NCBI GenBank assembly: GCA_028290595.1 | Contig: JAQGJO010000218.1 | Location: 1 to 5,413, forward strand | Reading direction: 5' to 3' | DNA: 5,413 bases | Source of the DNA: Hyphomicrobiales bacterium | GTDB lineage: Bacteria; Pseudomonadota; Alphaproteobacteria; Rhizobiales; Beijerinckiaceae | Shown: positions 1 through 4,481 of the stretch, piece by piece | Layout: each line of letters begins with the position of its first letter | Position numbering within the stretch: position 1 is the stretch's first letter | Notes under the pieces: model-generated | What the model was told of the DNA's origin: nothing | Seen by the model: only the letters and a program-made list of their open reading frames with translations | Databases searched by the model: none | Position numbers and translations under genes: made by a program

Positions 1-199
1 CCATCAGGCCGACGCGGCCGGACGTATCGCGCAGCGCAATCAGGCGTTCGCCGAAGGCTTTGACCCGCACCGGCGCGCAATCGGGCTCGGGCAGTTCTTC
101 CGCCAGCAGGAGCGGCACCCAGTAGCGCCGCAGCAGATCGCCCATCGGCGCGCCGGGGCCGGTTTTGGTGACGTAGCTGTTGTCTTCGGCTGAGAGCAT
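1..199 (-). CDS. Rieske 2Fe-2S aromatic ring-hydroxylating oxygenase, N-terminal part
   Basis: Seen: a minus-strand reading frame from an ATG at 199 to the window edge gives 66 codons with no stop, beginning MLSAEDNSYVTKTGPGAPMG and continuing with LLRRYW, VPLLLAEELPEPD, then RVKAFGERLIALRD. A GGGAGGA ribosome site at 207-213 lies 7 nt before the ATG. Known: this opening (GPGxPMGxLLRRYW, then ELPEPD and the VRVxxxGExLxAxRD strand) is typical of the oxygenase subunit of phthalate 4,5-dioxygenase-like Rieske enzymes, which hydroxylate aromatic carboxylates with electrons from a reductase partner in the cytoplasm. The Rieske Cys-His pairs and the mononuclear iron ligands would lie to the left of the window, so activity cannot be judged. 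Inferred: an aromatic or phenyl-ether carboxylate is the likely type of substrate; the exact one is unknown. It is transcribed away from the AroE-like gene across a 206-bp gap. Confidence 0.87.
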   Translation of the reverse strand, partial: MLSAEDNSYVTKTGPGAPMGDLLRRYWVPLLLAEELPEPDCAPVRVKAFGERLIALRDTSGRVGLM

Positions 200-405
200 T
201 TTCTTGTCCTCCCGCGAGGGCTGATTTCCTGACAGCGGAATAATCTTCCCAACGCGCCAGCGCAATGGCCGCGGCCGGCCTGACCTGTAAAACTGGCTTC
301 CGTGACGCTTTTTGCGCCGCTCGGCGTGACAGGACGGCTCCAAAGCCATAAGGAATGCCCCCCGCCCGGCATTTGGCGGAGTTTGGGCGCGGTGGAGAAT
401 TAAAG
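200..405. other. Divergent intergenic region, Rieske oxygenase / AroE-like gene
   Basis: This 206-bp gap must hold promoters for both divergent genes. I see the two ribosome sites at its edges and two direct CGTGAC copies (301-306 and 325-330, 24 bp apart) that could be regulator half-sites. No convincing -35/-10 pair was found on either strand. Confidence 0.5.
394..397 (+). promoter_or_regulatory. Ribosome binding site fixing the AroE-like start
   Basis: GGAG lies 8 nt before the ATG at 406. The reading frame stays open to an earlier ATG at 355, but those 17 extra codons have no comparable site and do not look like family sequence, so 406 is preferred. Confidence 0.7.
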
Positions 406-1248
406 ATGGCGTATGCGGGCCGGTTTCTGATGGCGGGCGTGATGGGGTGGCCCGTCATGCACTCGAAATCGCCGATGCTGCACAACTATTGGTTCCAGCA
501 ATACGGTCTCAACGGCACCTATGTGCCCCTCGCCATCGAGCCGTCAGGCCTCGGCGCCGCTCTGCGGGCGCTGCATCCCCTCGGTTTTGCCGGCTGCAAC
601 CTGACCATTCCGCACAAGCAGGAAGCCCTCAAGATCGTCGATGAGGTCGATCCCATCGGACGCAGCATGGGCGCGATTTCCTGCGTCGTCGTGCGGCCCG
701 ACGGCTCCCTGCGCGGCTCCAACAACGACGGCTACGGTTTCATCGAGAACATCCTCGAGCACGCGCCGCAGACCCGGTTCGATGCCGGCCCCGTGACCGT
801 GATCGGCGCCGGCGGCGGCGCCAGGGCCGTCATCTGGGGCCTTGCCGAGCGCGGCGCCAAGGAAATCCGGCTGGTCAACCGCACCAAGGCTCGCGCCCAG
901 AAGATTGCCGATGAATTCAATGTGTCGATCAAGCCGGTCGACTGGGCCGATCGCAATCTGGCGCTTGAGGACTGCAACATCGTGGTCAATACGACCAGCC
1001 AGGGCATGGTCGGCATGGCGTCGCTCGATGTCGATCTGGCACGCCTGCCCAGGCACGCGCTGGTCACCGACATTGTCTACACACCGCTCGAAACGCCGCT
1101 GCTGAGGGCGGCGCGCCAGCGCGGCAACCCGACAGTCGATGGCCTCGGCATGCTGCTGCACCAGGCCCGCCCGGCCTGGCAGGCATGGTTCAATCTCGAC
1201 CCGAAGGTGACGCCGGAACTGCGCGCGATGATCGAAGCGACGCTTTAA
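406..1248 (+). CDS. aroE: Shikimate dehydrogenase family (AroE-like) oxidoreductase
   Basis: 280 aa, normal for AroE, which reduces 3-dehydroshikimate with NADPH in the cytoplasm. The N-terminal substrate domain shows WPVMHSKSP (Ser20, Ser22), NLTIPHK (Asn65, Thr67, catalytic Lys71) and NNDGYGF (catalytic Asp108). The NADP domain has GAGGGARAV (134-142) and NRTKARA (158-164), the latter typical of NADP preference. NTTSQGM (195-201), DIVYTP with Tyr225, and GLGMLLHQA with Gln253 complete the family pattern. Odd: the usual GA(V/I)NT block reads GAISC, so the substrate-binding Asn (Asn86 in E. coli) is Ser92, and NTDG reads NNDG. It lies beside catabolic genes and away from the housekeeping company of aroE that I would expect (coaE, dnaQ). 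The symbol is therefore by family; a quinate/shikimate-catabolic or other paralogous role is possible. It converges on the aldolase gene. Confidence 0.88.
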   Translation: MAYAGRFLMAGVMGWPVMHSKSPMLHNYWFQQYGLNGTYVPLAIEPSGLGAALRALHPLGFAGCNLTIPHKQEALKIVDEVDPIGRSMGAISCVVVRPDGSLRGSNNDGYGFIENILEHAPQTRFDAGPVTVIGAGGGARAVIWGLAERGAKEIRLVNRTKARAQKIADEFNVSIKPVDWADRNLALEDCNIVVNTTSQGMVGMASLDVDLARLPRHALVTDIVYTPLETPLLRAARQRGNPTVDGLGMLLHQARPAWQAWFNLDPKVTPELRAMIEATL

Positions 1249-1265
1249 GACACCACATCCAACAC

Positions 1266-1410
1266 TAGGGTGTGTTGAGATTCATGTCAGACCGCGCCGA
1301 AAATGGCGGTTTTCGAGAACCGGAGCGGAGCGTACTTAAGTACGTGAGCACCGGAAGCGCAGAGAACTGGCATTTGCAGGCCGGTATCAGGTGAATATCA
1401 ACACAGCCTA
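1266..1410. repeat. 145-bp near-palindromic element, MITE-like, bounded by TA
   Basis: Seen: the two ends are inverted copies; the first 19 bp of each arm match at 17 positions (TAGGGTGTGTTGAGATTCA against the reverse complement of the right end). Further matches continue inward, and the exact midpoint is a perfect 14-bp palindrome, CGTACTTAAGTACG (1331-1344). The element starts and ends with TA. It fills nearly all the space between two convergent genes, beginning 18 nt after the AroE-like stop, and its last three bases are the stop codon of the aldolase gene. Inferred: a dispersed non-coding element, perhaps a miniature transposon moved by an IS630/Tc1-type transposase, which duplicates TA; it may also act as a two-way terminator. 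It carries no ORF of its own. The family is not named here, and its copy number was not tested. Confidence 0.75.
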
Positions 1411-2130
1411 CAGCTTCGCCATGTAGTGGTCCCACGTGCGCTTGAACAGGCTTGCGGTCCACAGTTTCTCCATCGCGGCCTTCTGGTCTTCGGCGTCGAA
1501 GACATAGGGCTTGCCGATCTGCAGCGCCATATATTGGCGCTGGGCGTTTTCCTCGAGATAGACCGCCAGCACGAAGGCCTCGACGATATCCTTGCCGACT
1601 GTCACGGCGCCGTGCGACTTCATCAACGCCGAGGCGCGCGGGCCCAGCACCTTCGCCAACGCGTCGGCCATCGGCCGCGTGTTGATCGACGACGGCGTGT
1701 CGAGCACCGGCGCCTCGCCCGGCAGAACGCCCTGGGCGAACACCGGTAGATAGGCATGCCCGGTCATGGTCAGATAGGTCGACCATTTCGGATGCGCGTG
1801 GACGACGGCCTTCACGTCCGGCCGGGCGCGATAGATGCCGGTATGAAGATGGAACTCCAGCGGCGGATTGGCGATGCCTTCGATCAGCTTGCCTTCCATA
1901 TCGATGGTGACGATATCGTTCACCGTCAGGCGGCTGCGCTGGCAATTGCCCTGGTTGATCAGGATACGATCTTCCCCCACCCGGATGCTGCAATGGCCGT
2001 TGAAATCGATGATTTCCGCCTTTTCCAGCATGCGGATGCAGTCGACGAGCTGCTGACGTTCTGCCCCGAAAGGCAGCGCGTCTTGCCGAGCCTCTTGCAG
2101 GTCGCGGGTTTGCAGATTGGCCTGTGCCAT
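1408..2130 (-). CDS. Class II aldolase/adducin family protein (aldolase or decarboxylase)
   Basis: 240 aa, usual for the family, whose members cleave or decarboxylate substrates such as fuculose-1-phosphate, ribulose-5-phosphate (epimerisation) or hydroxylated aromatic acids with a divalent metal. All four metal-site residues are visible: Glu92 in PPLEFHLHTGIY, His111 and His113 in VVHAHP, and His173 in KSHGAVTVG. FNGHCSIRV (43-51) is the usual N-terminal strand. The start at 2130 is chosen over an ATG at 2145 and a longer frame to 2226 because GGGAGA (2138-2143) sits 7 nt before it. The TAG stop coincides with the end of the palindromic element. It is divergent from the hydroxyacid dehydrogenase gene and may share its regulation. 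The substrate cannot be read from sequence; the Rieske, AroE-like and PcaB-like neighbours favour an aromatic or hydroaromatic acid over a sugar phosphate, as inference only. Confidence 0.9.
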   Translation of the reverse strand: MAQANLQTRDLQEARQDALPFGAERQQLVDCIRMLEKAEIIDFNGHCSIRVGEDRILINQGNCQRSRLTVNDIVTIDMEGKLIEGIANPPLEFHLHTGIYRARPDVKAVVHAHPKWSTYLTMTGHAYLPVFAQGVLPGEAPVLDTPSSINTRPMADALAKVLGPRASALMKSHGAVTVGKDIVEAFVLAVYLEENAQRQYMALQIGKPYVFDAEDQKAAMEKLWTASLFKRTWDHYMAKL

Positions 2131-2137
2131 GGTGCGA

Positions 2138-2143
2138 TCTCCC
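2138..2143 (-). promoter_or_regulatory. Ribosome binding site fixing the first aldolase start
   Basis: GGGAGA on the minus strand, 7 nt upstream of the ATG at 2130. The next in-frame ATG upstream (2143-2145) overlaps this site and so is unlikely to be used. Confidence 0.7.
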
Positions 2144-2203
2144 ATAATACCAAATTCGGCGGCACGTTGCTGGAGATGGCCCGATAAGTCAACGCGGACG
2201 CCA

Positions 2204-2224
2204 GTGCAGGCCCGGCTCTTGCAC
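2204..2224. promoter_or_regulatory. Candidate operator, GTGCA-N11-TGCAC
   Basis: A perfect 5-bp inverted repeat with an 11-bp spacer in the 153-bp gap between the divergent aldolase and dehydrogenase genes. Its right arm overlaps TTGCAC (2219-2224), a possible -35 for the dehydrogenase, though no good -10 follows. The geometry would suit a dimeric repressor or activator, but arms this short can occur by chance. Confidence 0.3.
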
Positions 2225-2241
2225 ATTGAGCCGCGCCGTCA

Positions 2242-2266
2242 ATTCATGCCATTGTCCGGCCCGAAT
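2242..2266. promoter_or_regulatory. Candidate operator upstream of the hydroxyacid dehydrogenase
   Basis: ATTCATGCC and GGCCCGAAT form an inverted repeat matching at 7 of 9 positions around a 7-bp spacer, ending 6 nt before the AGGAG ribosome site. It could be a regulator site or a leader hairpin. There is no direct evidence for either. Confidence 0.3.
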
Positions 2267-2283
2267 GATTTCAGGAGACCACA

Positions 2284-3246
2284 ATGACAAAGATCGCAGT
2301 CCTCGACGATTACCTCGACGTTGTGAAGAACTTCGGCGACTGGGCCAGCCTCGGCACTGACAGCGAGGTCACGGTCTTCAAGCACAATATTGCATCCATC
2401 GAGGAAGCCGCCCGCCTGCTGGCGCCGTTTCAGGTGCTCAGCCTGATGCGCGAACGCATGGCGCTGCCGCGCGCTTTGATCGAAAAACTGCCGAACCTGA
2501 AACTGGTCATCACCACCGGCGGGCGCAACCGCTCCATCGACGTCGCCGCCTGCACCGAACGCGGCATCGTGGTCTGCGGCACCCGCAGCGCCGATCCGGC
2601 CCCGACGGTCGATGTGGCCTGGTGGCTCATCCTCTCCGCCGCCCGCAATCTGCACCGCGAAGACCCCCATATGCGCGCCGGCGGCTGGCAGGAGAAACTC
2701 GGATTTTCCGTCGGCGGCAAGACGCTCGGCCTGATCGGCTTCGGCAATCTCGGCAAGCGGGTCGCCGCCGTCGGCAAGGCCTTCGGCATGGACATCATCG
2801 CCTGGAGCCAGAACTTGACAGCGGAAAAAGCCGAGGCCGGCGGCGCCAGGCTGGTGACCAAGGACGAACTGCTCGCCCAGGCCGATGTGATGAGCATCCA
2901 TCTCGTGCTGAGCGACCGCTCGCGCGGCCTCATCGGCGCACGCGAATTCGGCCTGATGAAAAAGACCGCCATCCTGGTCAACACCTCGCGCGGCCCCATC
3001 ATCGACGAGGTGGCGATGATCGATGCGCTGCAGGCCAAGCGCATCCATGCCGTCGGCGTCGATGTTTATAATGTCGAGCCGCTGCCCAAGGACCATATTC
3101 TGCGCACCTTGGAAAATATCGTGCTCAGCCCGCATCTGGGTTATGCGACGCAGGGCAATTACAAGAGCTATTTCGACGATACGATCGAGGCGATCGCTGC
3201 CTGGCGGGCCGGCAAGCCGGTGCCGCGCAAGATCGACACCGACTAA
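2284..3246 (+). CDS. D-2-hydroxyacid dehydrogenase family oxidoreductase
   Basis: 320 aa, standard for this NAD(P)-dependent family, which interconverts 2-oxoacids and D-2-hydroxyacids in the cytoplasm. Domains: a split substrate-binding domain (about 1-105 and 290-320) around a Rossmann domain with GFGNLG (152-157). The catalytic set is complete: Arg236 in NTSRGP, Glu265 in VEPLP and His284 in SPHLGY. LMRERM (54-59) and TTGGRNRSID (77-86) form the substrate-side loops. After the second Rossmann strand the sequence is AWSQN (173-177) with no acidic residue, which argues against strict NAD preference and leaves NADPH possible. AGGAG (2273-2277) lies 6 nt before the ATG. It is divergent from the first aldolase. 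A palindromic repeat begins 21 nt after the stop. The substrate is unknown; phosphoglycerate, glyoxylate/hydroxypyruvate or an aldolase-derived oxoacid are options, the last suggested only by the neighbour. Confidence 0.92.
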   Translation: MTKIAVLDDYLDVVKNFGDWASLGTDSEVTVFKHNIASIEEAARLLAPFQVLSLMRERMALPRALIEKLPNLKLVITTGGRNRSIDVAACTERGIVVCGTRSADPAPTVDVAWWLILSAARNLHREDPHMRAGGWQEKLGFSVGGKTLGLIGFGNLGKRVAAVGKAFGMDIIAWSQNLTAEKAEAGGARLVTKDELLAQADVMSIHLVLSDRSRGLIGAREFGLMKKTAILVNTSRGPIIDEVAMIDALQAKRIHAVGVDVYNVEPLPKDHILRTLENIVLSPHLGYATQGNYKSYFDDTIEAIAAWRAGKPVPRKIDTD

Positions 3247-3266
3247 ACAGGCGGCCGGAAACGGAA

Positions 3267-3383
3267 GGGTGTCATTCCCGACGCCTGCGCAGCAGGCGAG
3301 CGGGAAACCAGAGGCCAAGGAACGTCGCTGTCTCGTTGCCTCTGGATTCCCGCTCTGCGCTTCGCTTGGCGGGAATGACACCC
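3267..3383. repeat. 117-bp cloverleaf palindromic intergenic repeat
   Basis: Seen: the outer ends pair perfectly for 14 bp (GGGTGTCATTCCCG at 3267-3280 with 3370-3383). Inside are a 7-bp hairpin (CGCCTGC/GCAGGCG, 3282-3298) and a second long stem of two 8-bp blocks with one central mismatch (3299-3315 with 3338-3354). A weak short hairpin lies on the right, so the whole can fold as a cloverleaf. Known from recall: GTCATTCCCG...CGGGAATGAC elements are scattered in Bradyrhizobium/Rhodopseudomonas genomes. It lies just after the dehydrogenase stop and may serve as its terminator or protect its mRNA end. It has no coding content. Confidence 0.85.
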
Positions 3384-3620
3384 CAAGGCTGAAGCGCAAC
3401 AACGACAGCTCGCCAGCCAGAACAGAGCAAAATCATCAACTTGTGCCTGAAACACAAGGCTTTTGCGCGGCTCCGGCAAGATCGTTCAGGCGAGCGCGCG
3501 GCGCGGCGGCATCGCGCGAATCAAGAAACCGCTGGCAGGGTGCATCTTCTGGCACAACGCGATTCGCGAACGGAAGACAAGAGCACCATTCGGCTTGTGC
3601 GCCAGTATTTCTTGTGCGGT
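3384..3620. other. Gene-free stretch upstream of the HU promoter
   Basis: No reading frame here looks like a real protein. Seen: a 6-bp hairpin CTTGTG/CACAAG (3440-3458) with a short GCTTTT tail, too weak to call a terminator; and an exact 8-bp inverted repeat, CGCGAATC (3515-3522) with GATTCGCG (3561-3568), each arm holding one GANTC site. A small RNA cannot be excluded or supported. Confidence 0.4.
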
Positions 3621-3663
3621 GCATGCAAAAAACGACTGTGAAATGCGGGTTTTTTCACCATGC
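3621..3663. promoter_or_regulatory. A-tract/T-tract inverted repeat upstream of the HU promoter
   Basis: GCATG and CATGC enclose AAAAAAC (3627-3633) and GTTTTTT (3649-3655), an imperfect inverted repeat ending 3 bp before the putative -35. The AT tracts stand out from GC-rich surroundings. It may be an UP-like or bent element activating transcription, or a site for a nucleoid protein. Terminator activity for anything upstream is possible but the stem is poor. Confidence 0.35.
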
Positions 3664-3666
3664 GCT

Positions 3667-3695
3667 TTGGCAGAGTCACTCACATTGGTTAGTAT
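3667..3695 (+). promoter_or_regulatory. Sigma70-type promoter of the HU-family gene
   Basis: TTGGCA (3667-3672, 5 of 6 to TTGACA) and TAGTAT (3690-3695, 4 of 6 to TATAAT) are 17 bp apart. Transcription would begin near 3702, giving a leader of about 39 nt that holds two GATTC sites and the GGAG ribosome site. It is the best promoter match I found in the window. Confidence 0.6.
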
Positions 3696-3740
3696 GCCCC
3701 GGTTGATTCGAACCATTTTGATTCGATCTGGGAGATATCT

Positions 3741-4082
3741 ATGGCTAAGAAAGCAGCAGTCGCTAAGCCGGCTGCGAAGGCGCCGGCAGCTAAGGCACCA
3801 GCAGCAGCTACCGTTACTTTGAAGCATCTGGCAGCGACGCTGTCGGTTGAGCATGAGCTGTCGAAGAAGCTGACCGAAACCGTCCTGACGGACATGGTCG
3901 ATCTCGTCGTCAAGAACCTGAAGAAGGGCAGCCGCATCCGCATCGTCGGTCTCGGCATCCTCCAGGTGCGCAAGCGCGCCGCGCGCATGGGCCGCAATCC
4001 TGCGACCGGCGAAGCGATCAAGATCAAGGCGAGCAAGAAGGTTGCCTTCCGCGCCGCCAAGGAGCTCAAGGAAGCCGTCTGA
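3741..4082 (+). CDS. HU-family nucleoid protein with Ala/Pro/Lys-rich N-terminal tail
   Basis: 113 aa. Residues 1-24 form a low-complexity basic tail (MAKKAAVAKPAAKAPAAKAP), and residues 25-113 an HU/IHF fold: two helices (about 26-60), KKGSRIRIVGLGILQVRKRAAR for the first strands (61-82), then the DNA-binding arm GRNPATGEAIKIKAS (84-98) with intercalating Pro87. HU dimers bend and compact DNA. The tail resembles histone H1-like extensions; N-terminal tails are known on Deinococcus HU and C-terminal ones on mycobacterial HU. GGAG (3731-3734) lies 6 nt before the ATG. The first 30 codons use many GCT/GCA Ala codons whereas the body prefers GCC, which could lower start-region structure or reflect repeat growth. 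The fold region is divergent from canonical HU-beta (GLGILQV where GFGTFEV is usual), so this is probably an accessory HU. Single-gene unit with its own promoter and terminator. Confidence 0.92.
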   Translation: MAKKAAVAKPAAKAPAAKAPAAATVTLKHLAATLSVEHELSKKLTETVLTDMVDLVVKNLKKGSRIRIVGLGILQVRKRAARMGRNPATGEAIKIKASKKVAFRAAKELKEAV

Positions 4083-4128
4083 TCTGCCCGGAGGGCTTCA
4101 GAGGTCCTTCCAGCAATCGGTTGCAACC

Positions 4129-4157
4129 AAGCCTCGCTTTCGAGCGAGGCTTTTTTT
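4129..4157 (+). terminator. Intrinsic terminator of the HU-family gene
   Basis: A perfect 10-bp stem, AAGCCTCGCT with AGCGAGGCTT, closes on a TTCG tetraloop and runs into seven T residues (4151-4157). It starts 46 nt after the HU stop codon. This is a textbook strong rho-independent terminator. Confidence 0.93.
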
Positions 4158-4198
4158 GTATGCATCAGGTCAGTTGCAAGCGGCAGAAAGCCACCAGA

Positions 4199-4344
4199 AG
4201 CCCTCATCCTGAGGAGCAACGCTTGCGTTGCGTCTCGAAGGACGGGGGCGATACGCAGGACCTTCGGGCACGCCGCTCGGCATGTATTTCTCTGACGCCC
4301 CCGCCCTTCGAGACGGCGCTGCGCGCCTCCTCAGGATGAGGGCT
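4199..4344. repeat. 146-bp cloverleaf palindromic intergenic repeat
   Basis: Seen: a perfect 18-bp outer inverted repeat (AGCCCTCATCCTGAGGAG, 4199-4216, with 4327-4344), a left hairpin GCAACGC/GCGTTGC (4216-4231), an inner 19-bp stem with one mismatch (4232-4250 with 4296-4314, GTCTCGAAGG ends), and a right hairpin GGCGC/GCGCC (4315-4327). Together they give a four-arm cloverleaf. Known from recall: CCTCATCCTGAGGAG / TCTCGAAGGA elements are abundant between genes of Bradyrhizobium, Rhodopseudomonas and relatives. It begins 42 nt past the HU terminator and has no protein-coding role; its sequence differs from the repeat at 3267-3383. Confidence 0.88.
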
Positions 4345-4481
4345 CCTGGGGGATTACAATCGCTTACAAGGCCTTTAGCGCACTCCCCCTCGTCGCGATT
4401 CCCTCGCCCACCAAACCACGCTAATGTAAACCCAACGCCGGCTCGTCCGGTCTGGATAGCTATCTTCACTTTGGGGGAAAC
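4345..4481. other. Leader region of the second aldolase-family gene
   Basis: The 137 bp between the repeat and the start codon must hold the promoter of the downstream gene. AT-richer patches occur at 4421-4430 and 4456-4472, but no confident -35/-10 pair was found. GGGGG (4473-4477) is the only ribosome-site candidate and sits 4 nt from the ATG, closer than usual. Confidence 0.4.

Larger units (their letters stand above)
3518..3724. promoter_or_regulatory. Cluster of five GANTC (CcrM-type) sites before the HU gene
   Basis: GANTC occurs at 3518-3522, 3561-3565, 3673-3677, 3705-3709 and 3720-3724. The last two lie in direct repeats of TTGATTCGA 15 bp apart, and the third abuts the putative -35 box. 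Known: alphaproteobacteria methylate GANTC with the cell-cycle enzyme CcrM, and hemimethylation can tune promoters. Cell-cycle control of this gene is an inference. Confidence 0.45.

Noticed and set aside
544..1161. Minus-strand frame of 205 codons within the AroE-like gene.
   Set aside because: Antisense shadow of a gene with clear family motifs; its own sequence shows no domain.
2239..3402. Long minus-strand open frame (387 codons) antisense to the hydroxyacid dehydrogenase.
   Set aside because: It mirrors a gene with complete catalytic motifs, runs through a palindromic repeat, has no recognisable domain, and is the open antisense frame expected from GC-rich codon use.
3440..3463. CTTGTG/CACAAG hairpin followed by GCTTTT as a terminator for the dehydrogenase.
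   Set aside because: The 6-bp stem is weak and the T run is short; it also lies nearly 200 nt past the stop, after a much stronger structured repeat.
3023..3706. Plus-strand frame of 227 codons across the dehydrogenase 3' end and intergenic region.
   Set aside because: It is out of frame with the dehydrogenase, crosses the repeat, and gives low-complexity Arg/Ser-rich sequence.
3701..3714. GGTTGATTCGAACC resembles a tRNA T-arm on the minus strand.
   Set aside because: The 5-bp T stem does not pair around the TTCGAAT loop and no acceptor, anticodon or D arm is found nearby.
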